From JBHIBC01 sp046758905 (GTDB lineage Bacteria > Acidobacteriota > Polarisedimenticolia > Gp22-AA2), in contig JBHIBC010000030.1 in assembly GCA_046758905.1 (NCBI GenBank), positions 1-31,542 on the forward strand: 31,542 bases of DNA, read 5' to 3'. Position numbers and translations under genes: made by a program. Within the stretch, counting starts at the first letter, position 1, and every line of letters starts with the position of its first letter. The notes beneath the pieces were generated by a model. That model was not told where the DNA came from and searched no databases. It saw only the letters and a program-made list of their open reading frames with translations. Positions 25,538-31,542 of this stretch are shown here, piece after piece.

Positions 25538-26278
25538 CAGAACGACACGGCTGGAGGAGAGCCCGATCCGGTGCGCTCGCATCGACGTCCCAGGCGTTTT
25601 CTGTTCGAGTACGCGCAGGCGGCGGCCATCGCGCTGATCTTCGCCCTGTTCGCCCGGACCTTCCTGGTCCAGGCCTTCCGCATCCCGAGCCAGTCGATGG
25701 AGGACTCCCTCCTGGTCGGGGACCACATCCTGGTGAACAAGTTCACGCTGGCGCCGCTCGCCTCCCCCCTCGAGCGCGCCGTCCTCCCGCTCGCCCCGAT
25801 CCGGCGGGGAGACGTGGTGGTCTTCCGGCCGCCGCACGATCCGGAGCAGGACTACATCAAGCGGGTCATCGGGCTCCCGGGGGAGACGATCGAGATCATC
25901 AACGACGTCGTCTACGTGAGGGAGCCCGGGCGGGCGGGCTACACCGCCCTGCTCGAGCCGTACGTCGTCCACAAGGAGCCGGGCGCGGTCCCGGCCGAGC
26001 TGAGGGACTTCGGGACGGTGGAGATCCCCGAGGGCGAGTACTTCGTGATGGGCGACAACCGCGACAACAGCCTGGACAGCCGCGACTGGGGGACCGTCCC
26101 CAGGAGGACGATCATCGGGCGGGCGTTGCTGGTCTACTGGTCGTTCGACGGGAGCGCCGCGGCCGGGGCGCGCGCCGCGCCGCGCGACGAGCGCAGCGCC
26201 GTCGGGCGACTCCTGTACGGGGCCACCGCGGTGTTCCGCGGCACCCGCTGGAACCGATCGGGGATGCCGATCCGCTGA
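25532..26278 (+). CDS. lepB: Signal peptidase I
   Basis: Membrane serine protease that removes Sec/Tat signal peptides on the outer face of the inner membrane. 248 residues. One N-terminal transmembrane helix (about 27-43), then box B RIPSQSMEDSL with catalytic S55, box D YIKRVIGLPGE with catalytic K110, and box E GDNRDNSLDSR. The C-terminal ~50 residues are Ala/Arg-rich after the normal WSFDGS end, so somewhat extended. The start at 25532 lies on a 10-bp direct repeat; see that entry. Downstream is a DUF4845-like gene, the usual neighbour in many bacteria. Confidence 0.96.
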   Translation: MDQNDTAGGEPDPVRSHRRPRRFLFEYAQAAAIALIFALFARTFLVQAFRIPSQSMEDSLLVGDHILVNKFTLAPLASPLERAVLPLAPIRRGDVVVFRPPHDPEQDYIKRVIGLPGETIEIINDVVYVREPGRAGYTALLEPYVVHKEPGAVPAELRDFGTVEIPEGEYFVMGDNRDNSLDSRDWGTVPRRTIIGRALLVYWSFDGSAAAGARAAPRDERSAVGRLLYGATAVFRGTRWNRSGMPIR

Positions 26279-26288
26279 CCCCGGGCGG

Positions 26289-26302
26289 GCGGCGCGCGCC
26301 GC
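26289..26302. other. GC-only palindrome after lepB
   Basis: A perfect 14-base palindrome made only of G and C (GCGGCGC/GCGCCGC) starts 10 bases after the lepB stop. As RNA it would give about 5 bp with a GCGC loop. No T-run follows, so it could be an RNA 3'-end or pause element rather than a classical terminator. It may also be chance in such GC-rich DNA. Confidence 0.3.
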
Positions 26303-26335
26303 GCCCCCGCCGCTTACCAAACCGTACCCGGCTCC

Positions 26336-26364
26336 TTGACCGCCCTCCGCCCGCTTCCTATATT
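26336..26364 (+). promoter_or_regulatory. strong sigma-70-type promoter of the DUF4845-like gene
   Basis: TTGACC (26336-26341, 5 of 6), 17-base spacer, TATATT (26359-26364, 5 of 6). The best promoter match in the window. Predicted start near 26371, 5' leader about 34 bases, then a repeated GGAG purine tract before the ATG. It implies that the gene can be expressed separately from lepB. Confidence 0.7.
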
Positions 26365-26404
26365 GAGCCGGGACCGACACTGTGGAGCGGAGGAGCGGAG
26401 GCGG

Positions 26405-26773
26405 ATGGCGATCGCCGGCAGGCACGAGAGAGGAGAGGGGCGGTTCGGGGCGTTCGTCGGACTGATGGTCCTGGCGCTGACCGTCTACCTCGGCTTCAAG
26501 GTCGTCCCGGTGATGGTGCGGGCGTACGAGTTCCGGGACTATCTCGAGGAACAGGCCCGCTTCGCGGCGCTGCGCGGCAAGGAGGAGGAGGTCCGCAAGC
26601 GGATCCTCAGGAAGGCCGAGGATCTCGATCTCCCCGTCCGCGGCAGGGACGTCCGGCTGCACCGGGGCAACGGGCGCTACGACATCAAGGTCCGCTACAC
26701 CGTCCCGATCGAGACCCCCCTCTACACCTACCGCTGGGACTTCAACGAGGCGCAGAGCGCCCCGCTGTTCTGA
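26405..26773 (+). CDS. DUF4845-like membrane-anchored protein
   Basis: 122 residues, function unknown. A single N-terminal transmembrane helix (about 15-37, with FGAFVGLMVLALTVYLGFKVV) is followed by a charged helical segment (41-75, RDYLEEQARFAALRGKEEEV) and a short beta-rich end (DIKVRYTVPIETPLYTYRWDF). Shape and position directly after lepB match DUF4845 proteins, which follow lepB in many Proteobacteria; the sequence match is by impression, not by search. The ATG at 26405 has a GGAGCGGAGGAGCGGAGG tract upstream and its own promoter. It ends 8 bases before the convergent PLP-enzyme gene with no terminator between them. Confidence 0.6.
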   Translation: MAIAGRHERGEGRFGAFVGLMVLALTVYLGFKVVPVMVRAYEFRDYLEEQARFAALRGKEEEVRKRILRKAEDLDLPVRGRDVRLHRGNGRYDIKVRYTVPIETPLYTYRWDFNEAQSAPLF

Positions 26774-26781
26774 CCCGCCCT

Positions 26782-28635
26782 TCAGCCAAGAAGCGACCGC
26801 ATCGTGGGCTGGGCCCGCACGTAGCGCGCGTGCACGTCCACGTACACCTCGCGGTAGAGGGAATCGACCGCCTCCGGGGGCGGGAACTTCCTCGAGAAAC
26901 CGGGGCTGGCCGGGTCGAGGGCCAGCTCGGCGGCCCTGAGGAAGTGGGCGAGCAGCGTCCTCGGGTCCTCGTCCCCGACCGAGATCCGGATGGTCGTGGC
27001 GCAGATGCCGGCCTCGCGCAGCGCCTCCTCCGAGAGCTCGGAGTGGCTGGTCAGGGCGGGGCAGAGGATCACGGTGTTCATCTGGCCCAGGCTCACCTGC
27101 AGGCCGAAGGCGGGCTCCAGGCAGTCGAAGAAGCGCTTGAAGGGCGCGCCGGTGAACGGCGACCCCCGGCCGCCGGGGCCCTCCAGGTCGATGGTGAACA
27201 GGGGCGCGGGCAGGCCCAGAAACATGAGCCGCTCGCGCAGGCCGTAGTTCTCGTTCCCCCCCACGGCCGAGCAGTGGACGTTGATGCCGGGATGGCGGGC
27301 CAGGAGGCGCGCCAGGACGATGGTGTTGATGCACTTCCTCAGCATGCGCAGCTCGAGAGTGCGCATCCCGTGGATGACCTCGAAGGCCTTGTCCGCGTCG
27401 AGGAACGCGCCCTTGACGTAGTACACGTTCCAGAACAGGGTCTCGTCCCAGGAGTAGGTCCGCTCGCGCCCGTCGGGGCCGGGGGCGGTGATCGACTCGT
27501 GCTTGGGGATGAACATCCGCTCGTTGCGCCCGATCACCACGCCGGCGGTGGCCGTCCCCATGCCGACCAGGTCCTTGGTGTAGGAGTGGATGACGAAGTC
27601 GGGCCGCTCCATCGGATCCTCGCGGCGGAGGACGGGCTGGAGAACGGGGGTGCCGACCGTGGAGTCGCAGATGACGGTGAGGCCCTCGGCGTGGGCGGCG
27701 CGGCAGATCCCGGGGACGTCCAGGACGTAACCGTGCGGGTTGCAGGGCGACTCCAGGTAGACGTAGATCTGGCGGCCGCGCGCCAGCCGGTCGCGGAGCT
27801 CGCTCCGGGTCCCGGCGAGGGCCTCCCGAAACGCCTCGGCGGTGAACCCGTCGAACCACCGGACGGCGGTGTCCAGGTTGGCGCGCTTGCCGTACCAGTC
27901 GTGGAGCAGCTGATACGACCCCCCGTAGACGTTGCGGCTGCTGATCACCACGTCCCGGTACCCGACCAAGTGGCTCAGGATCGCGTCGATCGCGGCCATG
28001 CCCGAGTTGAAGTTCCAGGCGAAGTACTCCGACGCCAGCGGCCCGGCCTCGATGTCGACGATGTAGTTCGCCAGGCACACCGCGGTCGGGTTCATGAGCC
28101 GGGAGTAGATCTCGTGCAGGAGCTCCTTCCCCTGGAAGGCGTCGTCGATCCACTCGGTGCAGGCGTACAGGTAGGTGGCGGTCCGGGTGAGCACGGGCGT
28201 CGCGCTGAAGATGGCCGTCACGTTGTCGAAGATCGGGTACGGTCCTTTGGCCGAGCGCGCCGACTGCTGCTCGACCAGGGACTGGTAGCAGCGGCGCAGC
28301 GGGTTCTGGAGCGTGTCCAGCATCTTGGCGAGCTGGAAACACAGGAACCGCTTGGCGTTGAAATAGGCGATGCGGTCGCCGCGATCGAGCCGGGCGAGCG
28401 CCTTCACGGTCTCCGACCACAGGTGATGGAGGCCGGCGTTCGCGAGGTAAACGTGTTCCAGGATGTCCGCCAGCCTGCGGCCAATCGGGCCGTGCGGGTC
28501 GATGCCGAAGTGCTGCAGCTGCTCGCGCGCCAGCTCCGGAACCGACGAGGCCCGGGTCGTCTTCCTGAGGGGGCTGAGCTGCTTGGCGAGGTCGAAGTCA
28601 CCCGTCGGGGTGCGGCCGCGGCTGCGCTGCGCCAT
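26782..28635 (-). CDS. PLP-dependent Cys/Met-metabolism-family enzyme with long N-terminal extension
   Basis: 617 residues; classical cystathionine gamma-synthase/lyase and O-acylhomoserine sulfhydrylase enzymes have ~390-430. The catalytic part starts near residue 175: IYSRLMNPTAVCLAN, NFNSGMAAI, NVYGGSYQLL (Tyr-loop), YLESPCNPHG, the PLP-pyridine Asp D324 (CDSTVGTP; usual DNTFATP), Schiff-base K354 in HSYTKDLVGMG, and a C-terminal TTIRISVGDEDP. The first ~165 residues are mostly helical, with no motif I recognise. The ATG at 28635 has GGAGGG upstream. It is the last gene of a minus-strand row after fchA (37-base gap). The reaction is unknown; sulfur amino-acid lyase or synthase are the likely options. 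Confidence 0.8.
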   Translation of the reverse strand: MAQRSRGRTPTGDFDLAKQLSPLRKTTRASSVPELAREQLQHFGIDPHGPIGRRLADILEHVYLANAGLHHLWSETVKALARLDRGDRIAYFNAKRFLCFQLAKMLDTLQNPLRRCYQSLVEQQSARSAKGPYPIFDNVTAIFSATPVLTRTATYLYACTEWIDDAFQGKELLHEIYSRLMNPTAVCLANYIVDIEAGPLASEYFAWNFNSGMAAIDAILSHLVGYRDVVISSRNVYGGSYQLLHDWYGKRANLDTAVRWFDGFTAEAFREALAGTRSELRDRLARGRQIYVYLESPCNPHGYVLDVPGICRAAHAEGLTVICDSTVGTPVLQPVLRREDPMERPDFVIHSYTKDLVGMGTATAGVVIGRNERMFIPKHESITAPGPDGRERTYSWDETLFWNVYYVKGAFLDADKAFEVIHGMRTLELRMLRKCINTIVLARLLARHPGINVHCSAVGGNENYGLRERLMFLGLPAPLFTIDLEGPGGRGSPFTGAPFKRFFDCLEPAFGLQVSLGQMNTVILCPALTSHSELSEEALREAGICATTIRISVGDEDPRTLLAHFLRAAELALDPASPGFSRKFPPPEAVDSLYREVYVDVHARYVRAQPTMRSLLG

Positions 28636-28672
28636 CCGTTGCTGCCCTCCGAATCGGGGAGCGCGGCCGGTC

Positions 28673-29305
28673 TCAGTCGCCGTTGAGCCTGGCGGCCATC
28701 GCGCTGAGCGCCTCCTCGCGCAGCCTCTCGGAGCCGACCTCGAGCCCGCGCACGCGCTCGCGCGCCCTTGCGGCGCGCGCGGCGTCCTCGAGGCCGGGGA
28801 GGTTGATGCGCACGTTCATCACCGCGCTCCTCAGCCCGCCGTAGGCGAACAGGGCGGCGCTGCCGGCGTCGCTGACCGCGTTGCGGTTCCCCTTGCGGAT
28901 GAGCTCGACCGCCAGGCCGATCAAGGCGGCGCACCCCTCCGCAGTGGCCATCGGCGTCTCGGTCGCGAACAGGGTCGCCTGCCGGATCGCGGCGGCGCGC
29001 GCCTCCCTCTCGGGGTCGCTCCCCTTCGGCATCCTCATCGCCCGCACCACGCCGTCGTACGCCTGCGCGTCCCGGTCGACGAGGGCCAGCAGGTCCCGGC
29101 GCAGCCCCTCGGCGCGCCGCCGGATCGAGCGGAGCTCCTCCTCGTGCGCCCGGTAGGCCTCGCGGCCGATCGTCAGGTCGCAGACCATCCGGATGAGCGA
29201 GGCCGACACGGCCCCCGACAGCGCGGCGGCGCTGCCGCCTCCCGGGGTCGGCGTCCCGGACGCCAGGCGGTCGCTGAACTCCTCGAGCGTCAGCTTCTGA
29301 AGCAT
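28673..29305 (-). CDS. fchA: Cyclodeaminase/cyclohydrolase family protein (FTCD C-terminal type)
   Basis: Formiminotetrahydrofolate cyclodeaminase or methenyl-THF cyclohydrolase, feeding one-carbon units into the folate pool. 210 residues, normal for FchA. Motifs: ASGTPTPGGGSAAALSGA (15-32), helical bundle segments, and AVSDAGSAALFAYGGLRSAVMNVRINL in the C-terminal half. I chose the ATG at 29305 because the family begins here. A TTG at 29473 overlapping the hutI stop (TTGA) would add 56 basic low-complexity residues and is less likely. A promoter at 29445-29473 supports the shorter form. Next to hutI, the cyclodeaminase reaction of histidine breakdown is plausible, but no formiminotransferase is present here. 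Confidence 0.88.
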   Translation of the reverse strand: MLQKLTLEEFSDRLASGTPTPGGGSAAALSGAVSASLIRMVCDLTIGREAYRAHEEELRSIRRRAEGLRRDLLALVDRDAQAYDGVVRAMRMPKGSDPEREARAAAIRQATLFATETPMATAEGCAALIGLAVELIRKGNRNAVSDAGSAALFAYGGLRSAVMNVRINLPGLEDAARAARARERVRGLEVGSERLREEALSAMAARLNGD

Positions 29306-29444
29306 CTCCGCTGCCTCTGCGTCGGCCGCCGCGCCAGAGCGGGCGGCGCGCAGGGTGGAGCGCGCGGGTCCCGTCGCGACGCGGTCCGCCCGCTTGAAGG
29401 GCGCCGCCAGCCCGCGAAGCGCACGCTTGATCCCGAGCAGCCGA

Positions 29445-29473
29445 AATCTACTCCCGTGCCCGCTGCGGGTCAA
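29445..29473 (-). promoter_or_regulatory. possible promoter for fchA inside the hutI end
   Basis: Minus strand: TTGACC (29468-29473), 17-base spacer, TAGATT (29445-29450, 4 of 6). The -35 overlaps the hutI stop codon. It would start near 29438 and give a ~133-base leader for fchA, explaining the otherwise wide hutI-fchA gap in a tight gene row. No known riboswitch (for example THF) is recognisable in the leader. Confidence 0.5.
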
Positions 29474-30774
29474 GAGATGACGGGCGCGTCCGCCCCGATG
29501 ATCGACCCGCGATCGACGACCACCCGCCCCTCCTTGACGACCGTGCGGCAGTGGTTCACCCCGAAATGGTAGGCCAGGTGCAGGTGGCCGGGGATCTCCA
29601 GCACCTGCAGGTCGGCCGCCTTGCCCACCTCGAGGCTCCCGACCCGGCCGGCGATCCGCAGGCTATGGGCGGCGTTCAGCGTGGCCGCGGCGATCGCCTC
29701 CGCCGGCTCGAGACCCATCCGCAGGCTGGCGAGCGGCAGGATCGCGCTCATCGCCTCGGTGGGGCAGGTGCCGGGATTGAGGTCGGTGGCCAGCGCGACG
29801 GGGACCCCGGCGTCGATCAGGCGGCGGGCCGGAGCGTCCCGCTCCTGCCGCAGAAAGAAGGACGCCCCCGGGATCAGGACGGCCGTGGTCCCGGCCCGCC
29901 GCAGCGCCTCGATCCCCTCGTCCGTGACGTGCTCTAGGTGGTCGGCCGAGGCCGCGCCGAGCCGGGCGGCCAGGAGCGCGCCGCCGGACGGCCCGAGCTG
30001 GTCGGCGTGCAGGCGCAGCCCGAGGCCGAGATCCGCCGCCCGCCCCAGGATCCTCTCCGCCTCGCCGGGCGCGAAGGCCCCCTCGCCGACGAAGGCGTCG
30101 CAGAACCGGGCCAGGCCCTCCCGGACCACCTCCGGGAGCATCCGGTCCATCACCTCCCGCACGTAGGACTCCCGATCCTCCCGCCGCTCCCGCGGCACCA
30201 CGTGGGCGCCGAGGAAGGTGGGCACGAGATCCACCGGGTGGAGATCGTTCAACCTGCGGATCGCCCGGAGCTGCTTCAGCTCCTCATCGAGCCGGAGCCC
30301 GTAGCCGCTCTTGGCCTCCGCGGTCGTGGTGCCGTGCAGGAGCATGCGGTCCAGCCGGCGCCGGGCGGCCTCCACCAGCGCCTCGATCGGCGCCGCCCGG
30401 GTGGCCCGCACAGTCGACAGGATGCCGCCGCCGGCCGCGGCGATCGACTCGTAGGTCTCGCCGCGCAGCCTGCGGACGAACTCCTCCTCGCGCGAGCCCG
30501 CGAACGGAAGGTGGGTGTGGGGGTCGACGAAGCCGGGAAGGACCGTCCGGCCGGTCGCGTCGATCTCGACCCCGTGCCGGTCGAGACGCACCCGCCGGCG
30601 GTACTCGCGGCCGTCCCCGACGAACACGATCGAGCCACGCCGGGCGGCCAGGCAGCCTCCCCGGAGGACGCCGACGTCGCGCATCCGCGGGCCGAGCAGG
30701 GGGGCCGATCCCGCGACCGTCACCAGCTCCCGGGCGTCGACGACCGCGAGGTCGGCCTCGATCGTCCCGGCCAT
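29470..30774 (-). CDS. hutI: Imidazolonepropionase
   Basis: Third step of histidine degradation: hydrolyses 4-imidazolone-5-propanoate to N-formimino-L-glutamate; cytoplasmic amidohydrolase-fold metalloenzyme. 434 residues. Motifs: GFVDPHTHLPFAGSR with metal ligands H86 and H88, HGTTTAEAKSGYGL, FLGAHVVP, HADQLGPSGG, ADHLEH, ATDLNPGT with the catalytic/metal Asp, and a normal C-terminal GKAADLQVLEI. ATG start 3 bases after the divIVA stop. hutH and hutU are not in the window, so the pathway must be completed elsewhere. Confidence 0.96.
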   Translation of the reverse strand: MAGTIEADLAVVDARELVTVAGSAPLLGPRMRDVGVLRGGCLAARRGSIVFVGDGREYRRRVRLDRHGVEIDATGRTVLPGFVDPHTHLPFAGSREEEFVRRLRGETYESIAAAGGGILSTVRATRAAPIEALVEAARRRLDRMLLHGTTTAEAKSGYGLRLDEELKQLRAIRRLNDLHPVDLVPTFLGAHVVPRERREDRESYVREVMDRMLPEVVREGLARFCDAFVGEGAFAPGEAERILGRAADLGLGLRLHADQLGPSGGALLAARLGAASADHLEHVTDEGIEALRRAGTTAVLIPGASFFLRQERDAPARRLIDAGVPVALATDLNPGTCPTEAMSAILPLASLRMGLEPAEAIAAATLNAAHSLRIAGRVGSLEVGKAADLQVLEIPGHLHLAYHFGVNHCRTVVKEGRVVVDRGSIIGADAPVIS

Positions 30775-30777
30775 GCG

Positions 30778-31281
30778 CTAGGGCTGCCCCCCCTTCGGCT
30801 TCTTCATGAAGCGCAGGCGGTCCTCCACCTCGTCCTCCTGGCGGTGCATGTCCAGAAGCTTCAGGTGCTGCTCGACCGCCGAGCGGATCCGCTGCTCGAA
30901 CCGGTCGCGCTCGACCCGCAGCGTCTGGATCACGCCCTCGATCTCGCTCGCCTTGCGGGCCGCCTGCTCGATCAGCCGGGTCCCCTTGAGGTCCGCCTCC
31001 TTGACGACAAGCTGCGCCTCCCTGCGGGCCTCCTCCTTGATGTCCTCCGCCAGCTTCTGAGCGGTGAGCAGGGTCTCCTTGAGGATCCGCTCGCGCTCCT
31101 TCAGATCGGTGAGGCTGGCCCTGATCTGCGCCAGCTCCTCCTTCAGCGCGTTGTTCTCGATGATGACCCGCTCGAACTCGGACGACACCAGGTTCAGGAA
31201 CGAGCGGACCTCCTCCGGGTCGAACCCGCGCATCCTCCTGGCGAAGCGGTGCCCGCTGATGTCGATCGGCGTGATCTTCAT
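30778..31281 (-). CDS. DivIVA-domain cell-division/polarity protein
   Basis: 167 residues. The N-terminal DivIVA signature ITPIDISGHRFARRMRGFDPEEVRSFL (about 3-29) leads to a long coiled coil to near the end (EELAQIRASLTDLKERERILKETLLTAQ and later heptads). Membrane-curvature-sensing scaffold in known members. The ATG at 31281 has a GGGGAGGG tract directly before it; the frame extends upstream into yggS without similarity. The C-terminal tail is short and charged. It follows yggS by 10 bases, the order seen in many bacteria (yggS-sepF-yggT-divIVA), here without sepF and yggT. Confidence 0.9.
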   Translation of the reverse strand: MKITPIDISGHRFARRMRGFDPEEVRSFLNLVSSEFERVIIENNALKEELAQIRASLTDLKERERILKETLLTAQKLAEDIKEEARREAQLVVKEADLKGTRLIEQAARKASEIEGVIQTLRVERDRFEQRIRSAVEQHLKLLDMHRQEDEVEDRLRFMKKPKGGQP

Positions 31282-31291
31282 GACCCTCCCC

Positions 31292-31542
31292 TCACTGTCT
31301 CCTCCTCTCTCCGAACAGGGCGCGGCCGACACGCACGAGCGTGGCGCCCTCCTCGATCGCCACCTCGAAGTCGTCGGTCATCCCCATCGACAGCTCATCC
31401 AGGCGCAGACCCGAGTGCCGCGCGCGCGCGCCCTCCAGGATGCGCCGCAGGCGCCGGAAGTAGGGCCGGCTGGCCTCGGGGTCCGGCACATAGGGTGGCA
31501 GGACCATGAGCCCGCGCACGGTGAGATGCCGGCAGGACCGGG
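31292..31542 (-). CDS. YggS/PLPBP-family PLP homeostasis protein (partial, N-terminus off window)
   Basis: Only the last 83 residues are present; the frame is open to the right edge. The segment LTVRGLMVLPP, the RPYFRRLRRILE helix, LDELSMGMTDDFEVAIEEGATLVRVGRALFGERR match the C-terminal end of the YggS (PROSC/PLPBP) PLP-binding family. These are single-domain barrels that regulate PLP supply and amino-acid balance. It is the first visible gene of the minus-strand row that continues with divIVA. Confidence 0.9.
   Translation of the reverse strand, partial: RSCRHLTVRGLMVLPPYVPDPEASRPYFRRLRRILEGARARHSGLRLDELSMGMTDDFEVAIEEGATLVRVGRALFGERRRQ

Noticed and set aside
25328..28420. 1030-codon minus-strand open frame across lepB and the PLP enzyme
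   Set aside because: Crosses three genes in other frames and has no recognisable domain.

Overview
This is a very GC-rich, gene-dense bacterial window with a two-membrane envelope (TolC-type outer-membrane protein, lipoprotein signal, Sec signals). The combination of features is reminiscent of Acidobacteriota or a neighbouring phylum: a free-standing large subunit of an acyl-CoA mutase, a giant secreted subtilase with thrombospondin type 3 repeats and a fibronectin-like end, frequent GTG starts, and 1-4 base stop/start overlaps. That placement is inference from gene style only. No tRNA, rRNA, CRISPR array, insertion sequence or phage gene was seen.

Layout. 1-5030 (minus) is a respiratory complex I operon read nuoA-C-D-E-F-G, with nuoG running off the left edge. 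nuoB, which normally lies between nuoA and nuoC, is absent. A good sigma-70 promoter sits upstream at 5132-5161. 5158-8473 (minus) holds a TolC-family outer-membrane protein translationally coupled to a lipoprotein of the sulfatase/alkaline-phosphatase superfamily; that second gene has a single-base frameshift and a Thr in place of the Cys/Ser nucleophile. 8557-10679 (minus) is an oppD-oppF ATPase pair without permease genes. 10755-12440 (minus) is a methylmalonyl-CoA-mutase-like large subunit without its B12-binding partner. 12507-21209 (minus) is one gene for a ~2900-residue secreted protein: subtilase domain, jelly roll, Ca-binding loops, thrombospondin type 3 repeats, a Cys-rich linker, a MAM-like module and a C-terminal Fn3-like module.

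21210-21520 is a divergent intergenic region crowded with inverted repeats. On one side it carries the promoter and a strongly folded leader of the giant gene. On the other it carries hairpins, two of them mutually exclusive, ahead of mtnA. From 21521 the plus strand reads mtnA-tsaD-lepA-lepB and then a DUF4845-like membrane protein with its own strong promoter: methionine salvage, tRNA t6A modification, translation factor EF-4 and signal peptidase. 26782-31542 (minus) reads yggS (partial)-divIVA-hutI-fchA-PLP enzyme. It joins a cell-division/PLP-homeostasis pair to histidine breakdown (imidazolonepropionase), folate one-carbon recovery (cyclodeaminase) and an unusual transsulfuration-family enzyme with a ~165-residue N-terminal extension.

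Most of the window is housekeeping. The parts most worth a second look are the giant protease and its structured leader, the nuoB gap, the Thr-type sulfatase-like lipoprotein coupled to a TolC protein, the Tyr-to-His acyl-CoA mutase, and the extended PLP enzyme. I found no convincing defence, CRISPR or mobile system.
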